From: Zygnema circumcarinatum
Taxonomy: Eukaryota; Streptophyta; Zygnematophyceae; Zygnematales; Zygnemataceae
Assembly (NCBI GenBank): GCA_037447605.1
Contig: CM074807.1
Coordinates: 3,174,829-3,217,933, forward strand
DNA length: 43,105 nucleotides
Direction of reading: 5' to 3'
A program made the translations under genes and the position numbers. Positions within the stretch are counted from its first letter, which is position 1. Each line of letters opens with the position of its first letter. This document shows, piece by piece, positions 10,611-21,705 of this stretch. The notes under the pieces are model-generated. The model was not told where the DNA came from, did no database searches, and saw only the letters and a program-made list of their open reading frames with translations.

Positions 10611-11450
10611 GTCCGATCTGTGCAAGAATGCCACGGACTGTCCGTACGTTTGTTATCATATCTCACCGTACGTCTCGTTGACCGGTGTCAGGGCTCGCGG
10701 GCCGTCACTGTCCGTCGCCGCCCACCAGGCCTTGTCAATCTTCAAGTCTATGACAGAAACAAACCGAAACAAGTATGGGGTTCAGCCCTAAAGAAGACAG
10801 GTTGCAATACTGTTTCTGCAACGCATAATTATTGACAAGCCCTTGGTGGCTGGTCGGTTCTAGGTCGGCACTACCTTCTAAAGGATCCCGGTATGAAGAC
10901 TGCATAATAAGACAACTATCATCCTTGTCCTCTTCGAAATCGACGATGACACAGAATCCGTCACAGCTCTACAGTAACTCATGGTTCCCCAAAAATCTTG
11001 GGAAATGCGACAGCCGTGTGCCACGTTTCGATAACGGATTGGTAGAATTTATTCCGTACAGTAGCATGTCTCACTCAAATCCCGCTCATACCGTACCACA
11101 CGGCAAAACCGTACAGCAAAACCGTACGGTAATACCGAACGAGTACAGTACTGTGCCATGGAGGCCGACTGCCGACGAGTGCCGTACCAAACGGTTCCGC
11201 ACTTCCCGTAGGTTCTCTTTCCGTATGGCACGAAATTGCCTTCCGTAAGATCTCGAGGATTCTGACAGGTCCATTTCCGACATTCGGGAGCGAGCGCGGC
11301 CGCTGTGAGCCACAGCGCGCCTGCGGGAGACAAGAGTCTCCTTCCCTCCCTCCCTCTCCCTCCCTCTCCCTCCCTCTCTCTCCCTCACCCTCTCTCTCTC
11401 TTTCCCTCTCTCTCTCTCTCTGTTCTCTCTCTCTCTCTCCCCTTCGAGTA
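10611..11450. other. Spacer and probable promoter of the fucosyltransferase-like gene
   Basis: No gene is seen. The stretch is enriched in CCGTAC/GTACGG words (about 10640-10675 and 11090-11190) and ends in a CT-rich 5' leader (11339-11440) immediately before the start codon at 11451. Such CT-rich leaders are common before plant start codons. Confidence 0.5.
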
Positions 11451-14400
11451 ATGCAGGGAGGAAGCTGCTATTCGCGCTTGCAGGCGGTCTTTTCGGTGAG
11501 AGTGGGAGCCTACTTCGTGGCGTTCTTCTGCCTTGTGCTCTTCTGGCTAACGGTCCTGAATCCGGGGGATCTCCAATGGATCCAGGACGGCAATGGCGGC
11601 CGCCAGCTAGGAGCTCTGGAGGGAGCTGAAAGGCCAGTCATTTCGAGAGGGGATCCGGGTCCCGCCTTTCGGGAGAGGATGGAGGAACAAGGAAAGAAAC
11701 TCAGACTACAAGTGGACCGGTTTTTTAATTCTCTGCCCTACCTTTCCGCAGACCCTCCTCCTCCGTCTCCTCCTCCCCCTTCCCCTCCTCCTCCCTCTCC
11801 TCCTCCCCCTTCCCCTCCTCCTCCCTCTCCGCCTCCCCCTTCCCCTCCTCCTCCCTCTCCTCCTCCCCCTTCCCCTCCTCCTCCCTCTCCTCCTCCCCCT
11901 TCCCCTCCTCCTCCCTCCCCTCCGCCTCCCTCCCCCCCCCCTTCGTCCCCCCCTCCTCCTCCCCCTCCTTTCCCCCCTCCCACTCCGACTCCTTCATGGC
12001 GGACCGGGCGTGGGGAGTGGAGATTCGACCCCACTCAAAAGTACCTTATGTATGAGCGACATGGCCACGATTTCAATGCGGGCGTGAGCCATCGCAAATG
12101 GACCTTCAGTTGCATGGCGGGGGAGGCTATGCTGCTGCGACGCATTTTTGTAGTAGACACGGAGCTTGGAGTTGTTCACACACATAATAATGGTGTGACT
12201 GTCATCCGAAAATACGAGCAGTACTTTAACCTCTATGGTATGCGCAGGTAGGACGCCAATACTGTGCGAAGTTCCGTTTTGTACTTGGAATTTCAAAGAG
12301 CTCAACGTGGATTAGTAGAAATAAGTGAAGGTAGCGCAATTTGGTGGGTTTCCATAGGCGGGTTACTCCCTTTACTTTTGAAGGATGGGACTCCACCTCT
12401 TCTCCCTTAGTCAATGAATTCTTTGAGATATTTTCTTATGCAGGGTCCTTCCTATCATCGAAATGCCGGCATTGTTGTCAGCGTGGAGAGCGTGGAACGA
12501 TAGCCATCCTGGGAATGAAATTCCCGTTCTGAGAGTTCCAATTGAAGATGGACCTCTCGTTGAGGAACTCGCGCAGAGCAACGCAACCATTATTGTGCGC
12601 GAATACAGAAACGATACAGGCTATGGGTTCACGACCTGTAGTAGGAATAGGGTGAGGCAAAAGCAAGAGTTTTCTTTCTCGTGCGAGGCAGGAGACTTTG
12701 AAGGGCTTTTTTGCAGAGTTCTTGAGGGTTTCACTGAAACCGAATAAGTGGTTAGCATCGGAGGGAGGTATTTGCATGCTGCATCTTTTTCAACAACATG
12801 TAGAAGTATGCAGACGTTGTGTCGGAGGAGGAGAGGGGGTATGGGAGGAAAGGGGAGGAGGAATGTGACGAAAGGAGCGAGGGAGGGAGAGAGGGAGGGG
12901 ACGAAGGGTTGGGAGGGCGGGTGCCAGAGAGGAGAGAGAGAGAGACAGGAAAGAGAATAGAGGAAAGAAGCGAAAGCAGTGCGGGACGAGAGAGAGAGGA
13001 GAAAGGAAAGAGGATAGGGAGAGAAACGGAGAGGAAAGATGGATGGGGAGAACAGAGAGAAATAGAGTAGAAGAGAAAGGGGAGGAGAGAGTAGAGGAAG
13101 AGAGAGTGGAGAGAGAGAGAGCAGAGTAACGAGAGAGATAAAGCGAAGGGGAGATAGGAGAGGAGAGGAGCAAGAGGAGGAGAGGGTTTCTCTTCGTTAC
13201 GTCAATAATGTGTTCATATGTATCGTTTTCCCTGCTCTCTTTTTCCTTTCTGCAGCAAATTCAGAGACCGTTTAATGCCTTTGAATTTTCGCCCTCGCTC
13301 GTTGCGTTGGCGTCAGAAATTGTCAAGAATGCATCGAATCCTTTTGTCGCCATGCATGTGAGACGAGGGGACAAGCTCGATCCCTCCCGATGGCCGCATC
13401 TTGACAATGACACGCGAGCTCCCCAGTGAGCCTCTCTCTCATTCCATTCACTCTGCAAAAGCATGTGCTCCCTTACAGTCTGCTTCCAGCACAGGCAAAA
13501 TGCTAGTTCTATGGGGCAGTTATTTGCAGTAAATGAAGCCTCTCCTCCCGCTCCTTCTCTACCCCCCCTCCCCTTTCCCCATTTCCCCCTTTCTCCCTCG
13601 CCCCTACCTCGTCTTTCTCCCCTCCTTTTCCATCTCCCTTCCTTCACAATCCCACGATCCTCCCTTCCTCGTCCCCCTCGCCTTTCTTCCCACTTCCCCA
13701 CCTCCTTCCCTCCTTCTCTTTTCTCTCTTTCCTCCCTTCCTCCCCCATCCCCCCTACCTCCATCCGCTGCCCCACCTTCTCCCTTCTATTCCCCCTTCCA
13801 CTATTCACCCCGTCCTCCTTCCCCAATCTCCCCTCCTCCCTCCCTCCTTCCCCCTCTCCCTTCCCCTTCCCCATTCTCCCTTCCCCACTCCCCCGTCCCT
13901 TTCCCACCTCTCCCTGATCCCTTTCCCTTCCTCTCTCGTCATCCTCCCTCTCCATTCCTCCCCTCCTTTCCTATCTCCCCCCTTTCTCTTTCTCCCCATC
14001 CCCTAACCTCTCCCTACTTCCCCCTTTCCAACTCTCCCTTCCTCCCTCCACATTCTCCCTCCTCCCGCCTTTCCCAGCCTTCCTTTCCCCTTACCCCCTC
14101 CCCCTGCCCTCCTCCTACCTATCCCCTCCCACTTCCTCCTTTCCCCCTCACCTCCCCTTCCTTCGTCCCTCCCCCCCCCACCTCCCCCCTCCCTTCTTCT
14201 CTTCCTCCCTCCTCCCCCTCCCCTCTCCGCCCCCCCTCTCCCTTCCTCATTCCCCCTTCCTCTCTTCCCCGACCCTTCCCTTCCCCATTCCCTTTCCTCC
14301 CTTTCTCCTGACCCCCTCATGGTGACTGTCTCTGTCTCTGTCAATGCTGCAGTTTGTTGGAAGTATTGCGAAAAATGAACATCCCCGAAGGAACCACCGT

Positions 14401-15207
14401 ATATATTGCCTCAAACGAGAAAGAAGAAGGGTTTTTTGCTCCACTTGCTGCTCATTACAAGGTCAGGCAATTGAGCGATTACAAGTACTTATGGTCCGAG
14501 GGAAGTCTTTGGTGGAACCAAACGAAGCAAATCATAGGGAGATGGAATGTTCCTAAATTTGATGGAATTATGGAGGTAAGGAACCATCATGACTTGTAAG
14601 GTTACAATCCGGGAAAGAGATTCCTTGCATGATTTACAGCATGTCAGGCACAAGGGGCTGGTCAGTGATGGCTGAATGAATGAGCAGAAGACCATTTTCC
14701 CTCCTCTCCGTTTCTGAGTGGCCCTTGCTCCCAACCGATTTTCACTAGCAGCTTATACGCCGCGCTTATGGCTTTAGGGTTTTAGGGCCATCTTTTCTGC
14801 TCACATGTAGGGTTGCAAGTCCCTTGATGCTAGCCCCCCTTCAAAGATAAGGTATCCTCGTTTTTGGCGCGTGCCCATCGCCTTTTATGCTTATTGAAGG
14901 ATACTCCCTTTAGCAAATCAAAAAACTCATGCTTGATACTGGAATGGTGCTCCTTTGGAAAGCTGCCAAATGAGAGGAAATGGGGAGTGGGAGGGGGGGA
15001 GGGGGTCTGAGGTCTAAGCTGCCCACGCGCTAACGCTCTATTTCATTCCTGTGAGTGCAGGGGATAGTGGACTATACCGTGATGCAACGCGCAAGCAGAC
15101 TGATAGAAACTTTCAATGACTTGACTTCAGACCCAAAAGACGGCATTTTGTACAAGCGCGCCGGAGTGGCATTGGGCCACACCCCTCCCAGGGCATCACA
15201 GCGTTAG
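11451..15207 (+). CDS. Type II membrane fucosyltransferase-like protein with a SPPPP-type hinge
   Basis: This is probably a Golgi glycosyltransferase of the O-fucosyltransferase-like superfamily. Its acceptor cannot be told from sequence. Five exons are 11451-12247, 12444-12651, 13256-13425, 14353-14575 and 15061-15207, all GT-AG with closing phases (2,0,2,0), giving 514 residues. A short basic leader precedes one membrane span at about residues 18-36 (AYFVAFFCLVLFWLTVL). Then comes a stem with a (S)PPPP repeat hinge at about residues 101-180. The luminal domain begins with WRFDPTQKYLMYERHG and FSCMAGEAMLLRRIFVVD. Exon 3 carries NPFVAMHVRRGDKLDPSRWP at about residues 363-382. Its HVRRGDK core is the basic RRxD-type motif of alpha-1,6- and O-fucosyltransferases, which contacts GDP-fucose. 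Exon 4 holds IPEGTTVYIASNEKEEGFFA, which fits the Rossmann strand after that motif. Exon 5 ends with GIVDYTVMQRASRLIETFND and a stop at 15205-15207. The gene converges on the GT47 gene downstream. Confidence 0.82.
11750..11985 (+). repeat. CCT-rich minisatellite encoding the proline hinge
   Basis: The coding tract repeats CCTCCTCCTCCCTCTCCTCC units with a period near 30 bp. It translates to SPPPPSPPPP, as in algal and plant extensin-like hinges and Volvocales cell-wall proteins. Such hinges are commonly hydroxyproline-glycosylated rigid spacers. Length polymorphism by slippage is likely. Confidence 0.9.
13535..14325. repeat. CT-rich low-complexity intron of the fucosyltransferase-like gene
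   Basis: Nearly 800 bp of C/T-dominated sequence fill the intron between exons 3 and 4. They produce a long spurious Pro/Ser/Leu/Phe open frame on the plus strand and a Gly/Glu/Arg frame on the minus strand. The flanking donor CA/GTGAGC (13425) and acceptor GCTGCAG (14352) show that it is spliced out. Confidence 0.85.
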
Positions 15208-16171
15208 GATGCGACGAAAATGGCGAGAGTGTGAAAGTGGGTTCCCCTCTCGGCTTCGCGTGGGTTCGTGGAGAGTGCAAGAGAGAGAATAGAGAGAGCG
15301 AGAGCGAGAGATTGGGAGCGAGAGAGAGAGAGAGAGGTGGGGAGAGAGAGAGAGGCAGAAACCTCGCGATGGGAGAAATCTGCGGCAGCTGTTCTTAACT
15401 TTAAGCCTTTCCTATGCGTAGAATAGTAGCTTATTTGATAGAGAGGAATATTAGGAGACCCTCAAGTAGTTGTACGTGGCAAAGACGAGCAGCTCGAGCC
15501 TTTCAATCAGAACAGAGCTTGAAATTTGTGGTTGGGCGACCTCCCTCTTACTGCTTGCTTCTTCTTCAACACGTGCTTCTCTCGTGTAGCGGACAAGACA
15601 GTTGTCCTGTTGATAATTTTTTGTAAACTGAATTCTGCGTTGTCTAGATTTCGGTCAAATCACCACTGTACTGCATTGTACAGCGGAATGTATTGTCTCG
15701 AAGTCTGGTCGATGAACCACTGCAAACTATACCCAAAAAAGCAAATGAAGCGTGCATAGTAGACCCATGAATGCCCGTAATTGTTCCTATGGCGCGGGTC
15801 ATTTGGACCCCCCAGGTTTCATGGGGACACTACCCTTCGCCTTCTTCTTTTTCTGGGTTGCAGGCACATACCAATCACTTCAACATCCCTCCAACCGTGG
15901 TTTCCAAGCCATATAATTCAAGCTCCTTTCTTTCATTGCAAACAAAGTACAACAAGGCCCTGAACCCCTGAAGACCTAAAACCGCTCCAAACTGAATGTG
16001 GCTACCCCTAACCCTACATGCCCCCCTCCTCTCCCCCCCCCCCCCCCCCCCCCCTTGCCCCATATGCCTTCCTCCCCATTTCCCAACCTACCAAACCACT
16101 AGCAAAACCTTCTCTCCTACACCTGATAAAAAAAATAATGACTCTACATACATCCCAGCTCATTGACTTAG
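15208..16171. other. Spacer between two convergent glycosyltransferase genes
   Basis: This stretch contains GA-rich tracts (about 15278-15356) and a long poly-C run (about 16035-16055). It should hold the 3' UTRs of both neighbours. No coding sequence is supported. Confidence 0.5.
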
Positions 16172-18270
16172 TCATCTCCTCCGCGTTGAAGATGATGATG
16201 ATGATAGAACGCTTCTGCTAATGGCTCCCGCACCGCTCTCCTTCAACACTTTGGCTCTCCCAAGCATACGGTCAATGGCAATGTCGAATGCATCTTTGTA
16301 TGTCGTAGCCCTTGCTCGGGGGTTGCTATATACCAAGCCTGGCAGTACATTGAATACAATGTACTCCTTCATAGCCTTCTTCTGCAATCACAACATGTTC
16401 AACAATCCAACATGAAGAAACATATAAAATGTCAATGCTCTCCCTTCTCTCTCACCCTTGGCCCCACCCGAAGGAGATCCTAGATCAACGAGGGCAGACA
16501 GTGGGGAACATGGAAACAGGTTACCCCACCCCCCTCTCTCCACCCCCCCTAAAGATGACCATACTACACTGAAAGATGAGTAAAGCGCAAAGATTGTTTA
16601 AAGAAACAAGAGAGCATAAAAGCAGCCTACCCCACCCTCCATCTCTTCCCTCCCCCCCCCCCCCCCACCCCCCCTCCCAAACACGACCCTAGAACATTGA
16701 AAAAGGGCAAGCTGCTCAGAGGGAGAGGAGGGTGTAAAGGCAGTCTACCGCACCTGGCCAGTGGTATACGTCTTGAGCAGATCCACCACATTGATTTCTC
16801 CCCGCTGAACCTTCTCCCTCGGAACGTAAATGGAGTAGCTGGTGTTGTCGGAAGGAAGGTGCCAAGGGAACTGCCGAACGCCAAACCCCATATAGAACGC
16901 CCGTTCAGTTATGGTTTTAGTTACAGTTACAACTCTTTCCCGCACAAGTGCGAAAACAACAAAGGAGAAAGATTTAGATAAGAGAACTGATTCTCTCTCT
17001 AACACACACACGCGGAGATGAAGCCTCCGAGGCAGGGAATTCTGTTCACTTGTTCCTTTACATTTTTCGTCTCTGCGAAGGTTCATTCTTTACTTTTCCA
17101 TTTACATTCTTCTTACCTGTGAAGCCGTGCTGAAGTCATCGAACAAGACGGGGATGCAACCTGCAATCATTGCTTCAAACACAGCTCGGCGAACTGCGCT
17201 TTCACCAGGAGGCATCAAGCAGAAGGTGGAAGATATGAAGAGGCCCATAATGGAGGCAGGACGGCTGCATATATCTTCAATGCACTCCATATATCTGCCG
17301 CCAAAGGGAGAGAGAGAGAAGGGGAGAGTGAGGGGGACACTTGAAGCAATCCTTGATCTCATCCCGATCCATTTCCCTAAGTTGGCTACATAAAATTCGA
17401 CATTTTTATGCTTTTTTCATATATTTTACCTGCAATGGAAGGGCTGCTCCTTGCACTGTGCGCTGAGCGATTCCTTCAGTCGAGCTGCAGCTTCCGGGAA
17501 AGCCGCAAAACTCACCAAGGAATCACGTTTGTGGCTGAAGACACGCTTTTGCCATGACTGCAGACCATCCCTCATCCCCATCTTCCGGCTTCAAATTGAG
17601 GGGGAGAGAGAGGGAGAGGGAGAGGGAGTGGGAGAGGGGGAGGGGAAGTAGCTCAACTAACTTCTGAAGCTAGTTCTGGAAATTTCTCATGCGCTTTATC
17701 GCCTCAATTTTTTAACAACTGTGAGTCTTTGCCGGTTAGGGTTGTGCGGCCTACATGCATATCCTTGTCGGTTTTGGGATGGAAGTGAGTGGGATGAGGA
17801 ACTCCGATATCATAACCATCCCACATGTTCCGCTCCAACAACAGTTTTGACATCTGCAAAACGATGATGGCACCCGCTGTGTGATTATTTGCGAAGTTAT
17901 GGAAACAACAACAGCGACCCATACTACTCCCTCCCCTCCCATCGTTTGATTATCTAACTATAGCTTCTCCCTCACACATTCTAGCACCAAAAAAAGTTAT
18001 ACACACATGTGTTATTTACATTTATATACACTAATTATTTTTGCCTTATATAGTACCTTGGCAAGCTCAGGCAGTTCAAGCAGGATGTTCCCCCAATCCC
18101 CGTCCGGTTTTCGGCGAAAATCCCACGTGGGTTTTCCCACTACCATCACATGGTCCGCACCTCCGTTCCTCTGCACTCCCCTCCCCCACAGCCCTCTATC
18201 ACTGCTCTGATACGGAGGGCGAGAGAACGAGAGCAAGAGAGTGGGGAGGGACAGAGACAGAGACAAACAC

Positions 18271-18335
<65 letters not shown>

Positions 18336-21300
18336 GGAGGTGGGGTGGGGGAAAGAGAGCATACCAAAAAATACGTTTGGTTGCTGAGCCAGCGCGTTAA
18401 GCGAATAGAGAGTCGATCTCGTTGCTTGTTCGTGGCCTCTTTTGCAAAGTGCCACCTCACAACATCAAGAGCAGCATAGAACGGGACATAAAAGAGGACT
18501 GCTTTCTCGGGATCGCTTGTGAGACACTCATAGGACCTCTTCAGACGGGAGTGGAAAAGGAGCTCTAATGAATACTGCAAAAGAGAAAATCACGGAAGAA
18601 AAGCATTAAGAAGTGGACTAGTTCCGAGCATCGGCTAGATTCTTTCAAACCCACATAACACATAAAGGGCCTTTGGGCTTGTCACATACCCTGAAAAACA
18701 TGAGAAAGAAAGTAACCCCTCTCTAGGTGATCTAAAGCTCTAAAAAAATCATAAGCAGCATTCAACGAAACTGTTAATAAAGTTATTATTAGCTTCCCTT
18801 TTCAGACGTTAGCGAGTATGAGAGGTTCGGCAATAGGAAATGGACAAAAGATTATTATTCAAGGAATAATAATAGCAAATACAACTAAAAATTAGAGGAG
18901 CTTCCGAAATCTTGGAGGCAGGTCCATTCCAAATAAGTAACAACTTTACGTACGCTGCTTTTAGTGAGATTCCTTACGGAAGATTTCGACTTTGTTCCAT
19001 ATTAGGAAAGAATAAGAATAAAAATAGAATAAGCTTGATATGAGTCCCTCCAATGCAGGGCAGCTGACCTGATGTGTTTCAAACCAACGATTGTTCGGAA
19101 GGAGTACATCGCTGTCCGCTACCACCAGCCCCATCCCTTGATTCTGCACAAAAAAAAAAGGATCAACTACGTCAAATAACTCCTCATACATAGTGCAAAA
19201 AAATCTAACGTATCTCTCAAGGAATAAAATACTTTCTCTCCAAGGAATCAAATAATTTTTTAGGCGATTTTCCATATAGCCTTTTTTAATATGTACGCAT
19301 GTAACCTGGTCCTTCCACAACTCCTAAGTTATTTCCACATGGTTGACTAAAGTCTGCGATCCTTTCTAAATCCTTTTTCTGACGCAAGCATGTTTCTGGT
19401 GTACAAATTGCACCGCAGGGAGCTTGGACACAGAGAGCACCTTTTTCCCGGAAATTTCCAAAAATGCGTGACCAAGATTACCATGTGCAAGTGTATGTTC
19501 GTGGTAAGTGAAAGGCCATTGAGAAATAACCAACCGAATAATTGCATGGCTTTATCAAAGGACCCTTGTTACTTCAATAAACACATTCTTCTGATGAATT
19601 GAACTAACCCTAACCCGTACTGCGCTATGATGATACATGCACACCATAAAGCCATGAAGAACCTGTAGGATTCTTCAAATGCAGACTAAAGGGTCCTTAC
19701 CGTGAAATAGGGGCACATATCATACCAAGGCAGCAAAGAGCTGCACTTGTCCAACAGTAGCCTGTTGAACATTTGGGGGAGCCGATAGAGATACACCCAT
19801 CTGCCTTCACAGGCTGCTGCCGTCCCTCTCTCTACCGCAGCTTCTCCCGCATCGTCACCCTCTCCCTCAGTGATTGCTGATGCTTTAGGCTGAACCCTCT
19901 TCGCTTCCGGTTCTACCACTGCATCATTGTCCACATCTTCCCTTTTCACATCGCTTGCCTTAATTTCTGCAATTTCTGCACGGGCATCTTTTCCTTCCTC
20001 CTCTTCATTATCTCCAGTCTGAGCAGCAGCCGCCTTATTCGAAGTTGCATTATCTTCGCCCTCTTCTTCCTCTTCTCCACTCTCACCCCTCTGCCTCGTC
20101 TGCATACCCGCTTCATTGGAGGCACCAGCTTCTATAGTTTCCGAGTGTTGGACTTTAAGAACTTCATTTCCTTTGACAGTGCTTTCTACCTCTTTCGCCT
20201 TCTCTGCCTCTTTCTGTGCTGCCGCTGTTGCTTCCTCAGTGCCATCTTCCTCCTCCTCCTCTGCCTCTTCATCATCATCTGTGCCCTTAGCCTTAACCGC
20301 ACCCCCCACTACCGCAGCAGCCCCAGCATTGCGTGCATTACTATTGGTAGTTTGCTCTACACTTTTCACCTCTCCCTCACGCTTTTCCTCGAATTCTCCT
20401 TCTGCTGCCCGTCCGTCTCTCCCACTTACCTCATGACTAGAGATCTTGGGAATGTCCTCCTCTTCCTCCTCGCTTCCCTTCTCCTTCCCACCCGATCCAG
20501 GATGATCCTCCTCGATGTCTCTCATAAGAGAATCTTTCTTTCGATCTATATCTCCATCATCCTCAACATCCTCATGTCTTGATTGTGAAGCAGTCCCATC
20601 CACATCCTTCCCTTCTCCATTAAATACTTTTGCATTTTCTTCATGATCACTAGCTTTTCCATCCTCACCATTGGAGTCTGCAGCTCCGTCTCCTCTGTCA
20701 GCAGCCTCCTCAGCATCCTCCTTCTCCCCCTCATTCCCTGCAGCTTCTCCTCCCTTCTCCACAGCCTTACCCATCTTACTATCAAACTCCTTCTCCTCCT
20801 CTTCATTAGTCTCTGCCCCTCCAGAGTTTTTAGGGCCCTCATCATCTTCCTCTCCCTTTCCTCCCTCATCATCTCCTCCTTGGGACTGCTCACCTACTCC
20901 CTTACCTGAGGCTCCCTCCGCCGCCTCTAACTCCTTTCCTCCATTCACACCTCTCCTTTCACTGTCAACATCTTCTGCTCTCACTTTAGACTCAGCGGCT
21001 TCCTCGTCTTTCTCTGCTTCACTATCTGCAGAATGCTCCAACTGCATACCAAAAGGGAGAGTCAGCTGAAGCATGGTTCAGACTACATTTCAGAGAACTT
21101 TTAGGTCATATACATAACTCTTCAGTTTGCAACAATGAAGAGGAGAAGGATGACTTTACCAGAGGCGCAAAGACATACTATAATAAAGAAAAAATAAACA
21201 TTTGGACTCATCTCCAGTCCTTTGCTTAACCCAGAAGTCTGCTGTGCATATTCCACGTAAAAAAAGGACGTGGACGAATATACGCTCACATACGCGCTTC

Positions 21301-21665
21301 CAAAGAGAACTGAATTCTACTTTCAATTACTCGGCTTGCATTAAAACGAGCAGACCCGCTGATGTTTAGAATAATGGAAATACCTTCCCGTCTCCATTCG
21401 CTTCTTCCAAGGCTTTCTTTCTCTGCGAGTCAGCTGCCTCATCTTCTGCATTCATCAACATTTCCAGACGTTGGGTTGGGTTGGGTTAGAGAAGATATAA
21501 GGAAAAGTTCATTAGGCTACACCTTCTTAAAGCCGTGATTTCCTCCGATTACCCAAGCTTTATGAGAGAAGCATAGTATCTGTACAGAGCTGCGTAGCAA
21601 AATCGAGGGGGGTGGGAGCGGGAAAAGGGGGGACATGGGGGGAAGGCGCAGAGACAGAGAGAGAC

Positions 21666-21705
<40 letters not shown>

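Noticed and set aside
10064-10835. Overlapping 200-codon frames on both strands in the 10-kb repeats
   Set aside because: Frames persist because of a 42-bp period and stop-poor palindromic repeats. Both strands are equally open and the translations are repeats without any domain.
13463-14311. 282-codon Pro/Ser/Leu open frame on the plus strand
   Set aside because: It lies in the CT-rich intron of the fucosyltransferase-like gene, is pure low complexity, and is bounded by functional splice sites with exons that join in phase across it.
20116-21069. Ser/Leu-rich plus-strand frames opposite GT47 exon 7
   Set aside because: They are the complement of the acidic Glu/Asp/Ala-rich coding exon. The minus strand is supported by splice phases and a downstream exostosin domain.
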